Below, one piece after another: positions 61,819 through 64,000 of a stretch of DNA of 64,000 bases; within the stretch, counting starts at the first letter, position 1; every line of letters begins with the position of its first letter. The stretch comes from an uncultured Bacteroidia bacterium (lineage in GTDB: Bacteria; Bacteroidota; Bacteroidia; Bacteroidales; F082), in the NCBI GenBank assembly GCA_902774365.1, contig CACYHX010000017.1:27548-91547 (forward strand), read 5' to 3'. The position numbers and the translations under genes were made by a program. The notes beneath the pieces were generated by a model. The model had not been told where the DNA came from, searched no databases, and saw nothing but the letters and a program-made list of their open reading frames with translations.

Positions 61819-63240
61819 TTATCGCTTTATCTGCTCAAAACCCTTACCGTAAGCTCCCATCACCGTATTCATTGTCATGAAAGCCTTGGGGTCTTCTTCT
61901 TTCACGATACGAAGAATCATCTGCGACTCGCGCTTATGGGCGACCACCATCAAAATGGGGCCTTCGTTCTTTGTGTACCATCCCGTGCCGTTGATCATAG
62001 TCACACCACGTTTCATCTCGTTGGCGATGCGATCGGCAACTTTTTCAGGCTCTGAGGTAAAGATGAAGGCTTGGACGGTTTGTTTGTTGCCCGTCAGCAC
62101 CAGGTCGATGCAATAGCTGCAAACGCCCATCACCACACAGCTGTAGATGAAGTCCTCAACAGTGTTACCCACGACGAAACCGCAGGCGATGATGATAATA
62201 TCGAGGATAAGGATGACGCGTCCTTGCGAGATGTTTCGGTATTTGCACACAATCATGGCGATGATGTCGGTGCCACCCGTGCTACCGCCTTGTGTAAAGG
62301 CAACCCCAATGCTCAAGCCCGCCAAGCCGCCACCGAGGATAGCCGCGAGGAAATGGTCACTGACGAAAGGTTGCATCGTGCCAGCCATCATCGGATCAGT
62401 GATGAAATGCTGCAGCAACGACATAAACACCGAAGCCATGATAATAGAATAGGCCGTCTTGATGCCAAAGCCCACACCTATGATCTTCAAGGCAATGAGT
62501 AGCAGAATGGCATTAATGACGAACACGGTGATACCCGTGGAGATGCCCGTGCCCCAATACACCAAAGCCGCAATACCGCTCACGCCGCCGCCCATGGCAG
62601 GGCTCTTGCCTCTCTTGCCGTCGGGATCGTCGGGATCGAACTCCTCTTCCTCCGGGGGTGGTCCCATGGGGGGCCGGGGCTCGGTCCAGGAGTTGGGCTC
62701 GCCGGTACTCATGTCCATGCAGATGAGAAGCCGCAGGAACCGCCACTCGCCGTTCTCATAGACGAAGTCGCCGCCGTACTTCTCCCACATCCAGGCCACA
62801 TCCGCCGTGCCCTTGACATAGTCATGCCGCAGGGCAAAGCCCGGGGTGTACCACAGGCCCTTGGCGCTCATGCCGTCCTCGGCGATCTCGATCACCGGGG
62901 AAGCCAGCACGTGCACGGGCATCTCCGCCAGAGCGCGGCCGTCCAGGTCCTTAATCGCCTCTTCCATTTCGGGATGGGCGCGGATGATCTTGGACTTCAG
63001 CCACTCGGCGTCGGTGTACTTGTTGTCGCCGGCATACATGGGATAGAGCTTCTTCCGAAGGCCCTGCCAGCGTCCGAAATTCTGGCTCCAGATGACCTCG
63101 GCTTCCCGCTCCTGACTCCAGCAGTTGTCCAGCTCCTCGCGGTTCATGTCCGCGGCGTGATAATAGCTGTGAAGGGCCATCAGGTTTTCGATGGCGCCCA
63201 CGGCTTCGATCTTATGGGCTCTGAGTTCCAGTTCTGTCAT
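61819..63240 (-). CDS. SnoaL-like domain fused to a truncated YitT membrane protein (probable chimera)
   Basis: A frame of about 473 codons from ATG 63240. Residues about 1-180 are a SnoaL/NTF2-like domain with an acidic proline-rich tail (PPPEEEEFDPDD). From GGGVSGIAALVYWGTG on, the sequence is a YitT protein (membrane helices, then the DUF2179 domain: QAFIFTSEPEKVADRIANE, ILMVVAHKRES), but the first transmembrane helix that YitT proteins normally have is missing. The composition and translation signals change at the same point (about 62,590-62,640): the left part is Bacteroidales-like, the right part is GC-rich with AAGGAGG sites. The join is most simply an assembly error between two organisms; a real fusion after transfer is the alternative. 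Confidence 0.7.
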   Translation of the reverse strand: MTELELRAHKIEAVGAIENLMALHSYYHAADMNREELDNCWSQEREAEVIWSQNFGRWQGLRKKLYPMYAGDNKYTDAEWLKSKIIRAHPEMEEAIKDLDGRALAEMPVHVLASPVIEIAEDGMSAKGLWYTPGFALRHDYVKGTADVAWMWEKYGGDFVYENGEWRFLRLLICMDMSTGEPNSWTEPRPPMGPPPEEEEFDPDDPDGKRGKSPAMGGGVSGIAALVYWGTGISTGITVFVINAILLLIALKIIGVGFGIKTAYSIIMASVFMSLLQHFITDPMMAGTMQPFVSDHFLAAILGGGLAGLSIGVAFTQGGSTGGTDIIAMIVCKYRNISQGRVILILDIIIIACGFVVGNTVEDFIYSCVVMGVCSYCIDLVLTGNKQTVQAFIFTSEPEKVADRIANEMKRGVTMINGTGWYTKNEGPILMVVAHKRESQMILRIVKEEDPKAFMTMNTVMGAYGKGFEQIKR

Positions 63241-63241
63241 C

Positions 63242-63928
63242 TTATTCACCCTCCTTCATGAAAGGCTCGGGGCCGTAGCTGATCTCCGGGGTCCAGGTCT
63301 CATAGGGCACCGGCCAGTGGGGATACTGGCTCCAGTTGTAGCGGCTGGTGTACAGGCCGGGAATCCGCATGACGCCGTACTGGGGCGGCCGCTTGGGGGC
63401 GGGGCCCATCTGGCGCTCTTCATACTTGGTGCCGGCGGAGAAGGAGAAGTCAGTACCCACGAAGAAGTGCCAGATCTTCCACTCGCCGTCCTCCTTGATG
63501 AAGTCGATGGCGTAGCGCTCGTACATCCACTGGCCGTCCAGGGGCGCGTCGTCGGGATCCATGGGGCCGCCGTGGCCGCAGATGTAGCCCGGGGTGTACC
63601 ACATGGCCTGAGCGGTCTGTCCGTCCCCGGCGATCTCGATGAGCGGGGTGGTCAGGGTGTGCATTTGGCCGTCGCCGGGCTTGGGGCCGTGGCCGATGTG
63701 GGGCTTGACGTAGAAATTCCACACCACATCCCGGCCGACCTGGAAGCCGCCGGAGTTGCCCCAGGAGATGTTGGGCGCTTTGTGGGCCCAGCAGATCTCC
63801 ATCTCGATGTCATGGCGGTTGCAGGCGTGGAGATACGCGTGACGGCCCATGACGTTCTTGATCTGAATCATATCATACGCCCGCTGGATCTTCTCCTCCG
63901 GCGTAAACTCTCTGATGTTCTTAGGCAT
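63242..63928 (-). CDS. SnoaL/NTF2-like protein
   Basis: 228 residues. HAYLHACNRHDIEMEICWAH, the WYTPGYICGHGGP region and DGEWKIWHFFVGTDF fit a SnoaL-like (NTF2 fold) domain. It is homologous to the N-terminal domain of the neighbouring fused gene. AAGGAGGT lies 7-8 nt before ATG 63928. The protein's last codons carry the AAGGAGG site of the next gene, suggesting translational coupling. Such proteins act as cyclases, dehydratases or isomerases of small molecules, but the substrate cannot be stated. Confidence 0.8.
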   Translation of the reverse strand: MPKNIREFTPEEKIQRAYDMIQIKNVMGRHAYLHACNRHDIEMEICWAHKAPNISWGNSGGFQVGRDVVWNFYVKPHIGHGPKPGDGQMHTLTTPLIEIAGDGQTAQAMWYTPGYICGHGGPMDPDDAPLDGQWMYERYAIDFIKEDGEWKIWHFFVGTDFSFSAGTKYEERQMGPAPKRPPQYGVMRIPGLYTSRYNWSQYPHWPVPYETWTPEISYGPEPFMKEGE

Positions 63929-63942
63929 TACTTCGCACCTCC

Positions 63943-64000
63943 TTAATAGCTGAACGTGTTTGCAAAGGTGTCATAGGGCTCCGGAATCCGTGGTGCGGCC
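63943..64000 (-). CDS. C-terminal tail of a further protein upstream of the SnoaL pair (partial)
   Basis: The minus strand from the window edge reads APRIPEPYDTFANTFSY and stops at TAA 63945-63943, which overlaps the AAGGAGG site of the next gene. The proline-rich end is similar in style to the tail of the adjacent SnoaL-like protein, so it is probably a third member of the tandem family, cut by the window. Confidence 0.5.
   Translation of the reverse strand, partial: AAPRIPEPYDTFANTFSY

Overview
The window looks like a chromosomal segment of an uncultured gut or rumen Bacteroidales bacterium. Evidence: five proteins carry a type IX secretion (Por) C-terminal sorting domain or its signature; promoters follow the Bacteroidota pattern (TTTG, about 20 nt, TAnnTTTG); most genes lack a Shine-Dalgarno and have A-rich leaders; lipoproteins have Bacteroidota-style lipoboxes; and the order DUF4271-hemD-rnpA-yidD-S41 peptidase fits the phylum. 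The last 1.4 kb (about 62.6-64.0 kb) does not match: it is GC-rich, uses strong AAGGAGG ribosome sites and carries a tandem family of SnoaL/NTF2-like proteins, so it is either an assembly chimera or a recent acquisition.

Layout. 1-7.0 kb: two large beta-helix surface proteins and a small membrane-anchored protein, all minus strand. 7.4-8.9 kb: an AAA ATPase with a nuclease-like C-terminus. 8.9-14.5 kb (minus): O-antigen ligase-like protein, S41 peptidase, yidD, rnpA, hemD, DUF4271. 14.7-17.0 kb: pta and a broken ackA (acetate branch). 17.0-23.6 kb: PAS protein, LptF/G permease, two glycosyltransferases, ettA, DUF805. 23.8-38.9 kb: exported proteins (C10 protease, GH92 mannosidase, Asp-box protein, beta-barrel) mixed with metabolic genes (PPi-PFK, pdxA, waaA, M16 peptidase). 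39.0-41.9 kb: purE, hpt, adk, a hexapeptide acyltransferase. 42.0-49.3 kb: a TPR/HTH lipoprotein regulator followed by two CarboxypepD-regulatory/propeller proteins and two EreA/ChaN-like proteins, which may be one functional module. 49.3-56.4 kb: malQ, deoC, OsmC, TSCPD, a permuted VWA lipoprotein, an esterase, FTHF cyclo-ligase. 56.5-61.8 kb: a second C10 protease and two C1 proteases. 61.8-64 kb: YitT fused to a SnoaL-like domain, then foreign-looking genes.

The strongest unexplained signal is the density of short palindromic repeats. At least six families are visible. Two are MITE-like and intergenic (about 120 and 140 bp). One is an 89-bp double-hairpin palindrome, present once between genes and once inside an open reading frame. 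Others are embedded without breaking the reading frame in the TPR regulator, malQ, waaA, the O-antigen ligase and a surface protein, where they add 6-30 residues. This resembles the Rickettsia palindromic elements in behaviour. A second unusual item is a lipoprotein whose von Willebrand A domain is circularly permuted. All functional calls rest on reading motifs by eye; no database search was run.
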